DNA of 7,284 nucleotides from JAUXEH01 sp965602945 (GTDB lineage Bacteria > Acidobacteriota > Aminicenantia > Aminicenantales > Aminicenantaceae): NCBI GenBank assembly GCA_965602945.1, contig CBFDBC010000190.1:1-7284 (forward strand), given 5' to 3'. Of this stretch, positions 6,231-7,284 are shown piece after piece. A program made the position numbers and the translations under genes. Position 1 is the stretch's first letter; each line of letters starts with the position of its first letter. The notes beneath the pieces were generated by a model. That model did not search any database. It was not told where the DNA came from and was given only the letters and a program-made list of their open reading frames with translations.

Positions 6231-6605
6231 ATGTCCAAATCTTTTAGGACTCTGGTTTTTGGGATCCTTTTCCTGGCAGGTGTTTCTATCTGTGCTTTGG
6301 CAGTCGATATCAGCGGTACATGGGAAATGAGCATGGAAACCCCCCGCGGTGAAACCAGAGATTCGGAAATTAAGATCGAACAGGACGGCGACAAGATAAC
6401 CGTGGTCATGGAAGGCTTCCAGGGGGACGAGATCACAGGCGAAGGAACCGTCACGGGAAACGAAGCCGAGTGGACGGTGAATTTCGAGACACAGAGAGGC
6501 GATATGACCATCGTCTACAAGGCCACCGTCGAGGGAGACACCATGACTGGGCAGGCCGAGGTGGGTGACTTCGGCACTATGGAGTTTACGGCCAAGAAGA
6601 AGTAA
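6231..6605 (+). CDS. Small exported beta-barrel-like protein with GTW motif
   Basis: A 124-residue protein and the only plus-strand gene here. The ATG at 6231 follows AAGGAGGGG with good spacing; an in-frame ATG at 6207 lacks a ribosome site and would spoil the signal peptide. The signal is MSKSFR, a hydrophobic stretch at about 7-22, and cleavage after ALA near residue 24. The mature part (about 100 residues, strongly acidic) begins DISGTW and consists of alternating beta-strands separated by GD, GN and EGD turns. This matches small secreted GTW-type, lipocalin or fatty-acid-binding-like domains that are often annotated as hypothetical. Residues 31-40 and 81-90 share W-x4-ET-x-RG at the same spacing, indicating an internal 50-residue repeat. 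There are no catalytic residues. It diverges from the methyltransferase and ends six bases from the convergent PagL-like gene. Ligand and function are unknown. Confidence 0.9.
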   Translation: MSKSFRTLVFGILFLAGVSICALAVDISGTWEMSMETPRGETRDSEIKIEQDGDKITVVMEGFQGDEITGEGTVTGNEAEWTVNFETQRGDMTIVYKATVEGDTMTGQAEVGDFGTMEFTAKKK

Positions 6606-6611
6606 CCCCGA

Positions 6612-7184
6612 TCAGAAGCGGTACCCGTAGCGGATCCCCAGGGTATCCATCCCTTCGTTCGGCGCCGCGAGCTGGGCGTTCGAGATATGATCGAAGAGGA
6701 TAGAGATCCGGTGATGTTCGTTCAGGGCATACCCGGCTTCGACAGGCACACGGAATAAGACCCGGCACCCCAGCCACTTCCTGTTCATATCGTCTGACTC
6801 AAGCTCACCCGTGTGCACCGCCAGCCCGAACCCGAGATCAAGGAGCAGGCCCCATTCGGTCTGATGTTCCCAGAGCAAGCCGGTGTAGAGCTTGCTCGTC
6901 TCACCCCGGGAGTGGAGGCTTACCCCCAGGTTGGCACGCACCAGTCCCGAAAGAAACCTGAAGCGGGGGCGTCCGAAGAGGATCTCGGCGTTGAAATCGA
7001 TCCCGCCTTCCTTTCGGGTATGGCTCCACAGGTTGTCGACATCGTGGGCGAGCACACCTCCACGGATCTCAAAGAATCCACCCGGTTCATCTTGGATCGA
7101 CGATCCAGCCGCACTTAAAATAGGCGTCGACCACAGCAGGCACAGCAGCATCCAAACTCGCAGTCTGCTCAATTTTCGATCCAT
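6612..7184 (-). CDS. PagL-type lipid A 3-O-deacylase (acyloxyacyl hydrolase family)
   Basis: A 190-residue outer-membrane protein, the usual length for PagL. The N-terminus (MDRKLSRLRV, then hydrophobic 11-26 ending LSAAG) is a signal peptide. The rest is amphipathic strand after strand ending in YGYRF, with a terminal aromatic typical of eight-stranded outer-membrane barrels. The signature is DHISNAQLAAPNEGMDTLG (165-183). In PagL of Pseudomonas the triad is His126, Ser128 and Glu140. Here H166 and S168 match, and the residue 14 after the His is D180 instead of Glu. PagL removes the 3-linked acyl chain of lipid A from LPS in the outer leaflet, modulating envelope properties. The ribosome site before 7184 is weak (AAGAAAG). 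It is convergent with the small gene, with no hairpin in the six-base gap. The Asp substitution leaves activity uncertain; the family call is good. Confidence 0.88.
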   Translation of the reverse strand: MDRKLSRLRVWMLLCLLWSTPILSAAGSSIQDEPGGFFEIRGGVLAHDVDNLWSHTRKEGGIDFNAEILFGRPRFRFLSGLVRANLGVSLHSRGETSKLYTGLLWEHQTEWGLLLDLGFGLAVHTGELESDDMNRKWLGCRVLFRVPVEAGYALNEHHRISILFDHISNAQLAAPNEGMDTLGIRYGYRF

Positions 7185-7284
7185 TCTTTCTTAGATGAGT
7201 TTTCAAGATATAATTAAATCCGGATCTTGTCTATCAAGCTTTATTATAAAGCATGCATTTACAATAACATGTTGATTTAATATC
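7185..7284 (-). promoter_or_regulatory. AT-rich upstream region of the PagL-like gene
   Basis: The last 100 bases are much richer in A and T than the rest. The minus strand offers TTGATA (7237-7232), five of six matches to a -35, followed by TATA-rich sequence at 7214-7207 with an overlong spacer. A TATAAT (7248-7243) lies within a perfect inverted repeat GCTTTA-TTA-TAAAGC (7238-7252). No clean pairing of -35 and -10 can be chosen. The repeat could be an operator over a promoter. Confidence 0.35.

Noticed and set aside
6282..6299. Lipoprotein signal in the small exported protein (Cys at residue 21)
   Set aside because: The residue before the Cys is Ile, not Gly/Ala/Ser, so it is not a lipobox; ordinary cleavage after ALA fits better.
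7185..7284. A third copy of the 11-base repeat module before the PagL-like gene
   Set aside because: TTTACA occurs once at 7258-7263 on the plus strand, but there is no tandem 11-base partner, no GGTGACAA and no matching spacing.

Overview
The window is moderately GC-rich, densely coded bacterial chromosome. It has seven protein genes, six on the minus strand and one on the plus strand. A PagL-type outer-membrane lipid A deacylase and five exported or membrane products (predicted from N-terminal hydrophobic segments) point to a Gram-negative (diderm) host. The mix of an exported O-methyltransferase, an exported ARPP-1-like protein and a long secreted beta-rich protein resembles gene content of Acidobacteriota, Aminicenantes-like or Planctomycetes-type genomes. 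That placement is an impression, not a proof. No RNA genes, insertion sequences, CRISPR arrays or phage genes were seen.

Layout in the minus-strand reading direction, from right to left. A PagL-like gene (7184-6612) converges on a small plus-strand gene for an exported GTW-motif protein (6231-6605). Divergent from that small gene, across a 218-base region rich in inverted repeats, is an exported class I methyltransferase (6012-5338). Next comes a promoter-like module (site B, 5319-5253). It is followed by an apparent operon: exported ARPP-1-like protein (5192-4149), sensor histidine kinase (4099-2183) and OmpR-type response regulator (2186-1488, ATGA overlap with the kinase). A second copy of the same module (site A, 1470-1404) then precedes a long exported protein of unknown function (1384 to beyond the left edge).

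The main discovery is the pair of modules. Each has four hexamers spaced exactly 11 bases apart (two of them TTTTAC), then exactly 19 bases to an identical TATATTG. Both stand in the promoter position of minus-strand genes. One heads the operon that encodes the two-component system and the other heads the adjacent secreted-protein gene. Eleven-base tandem half-sites next to a -35 region are the classic binding pattern of OmpR/PhoB-family regulators. The simplest reading is a self-contained envelope-signalling locus: the kinase senses something outside the inner membrane, the regulator activates its own operon (including the ARPP-1-like protein) and also drives the large secreted protein. The signal and the functions of the two exported partners are unknown.
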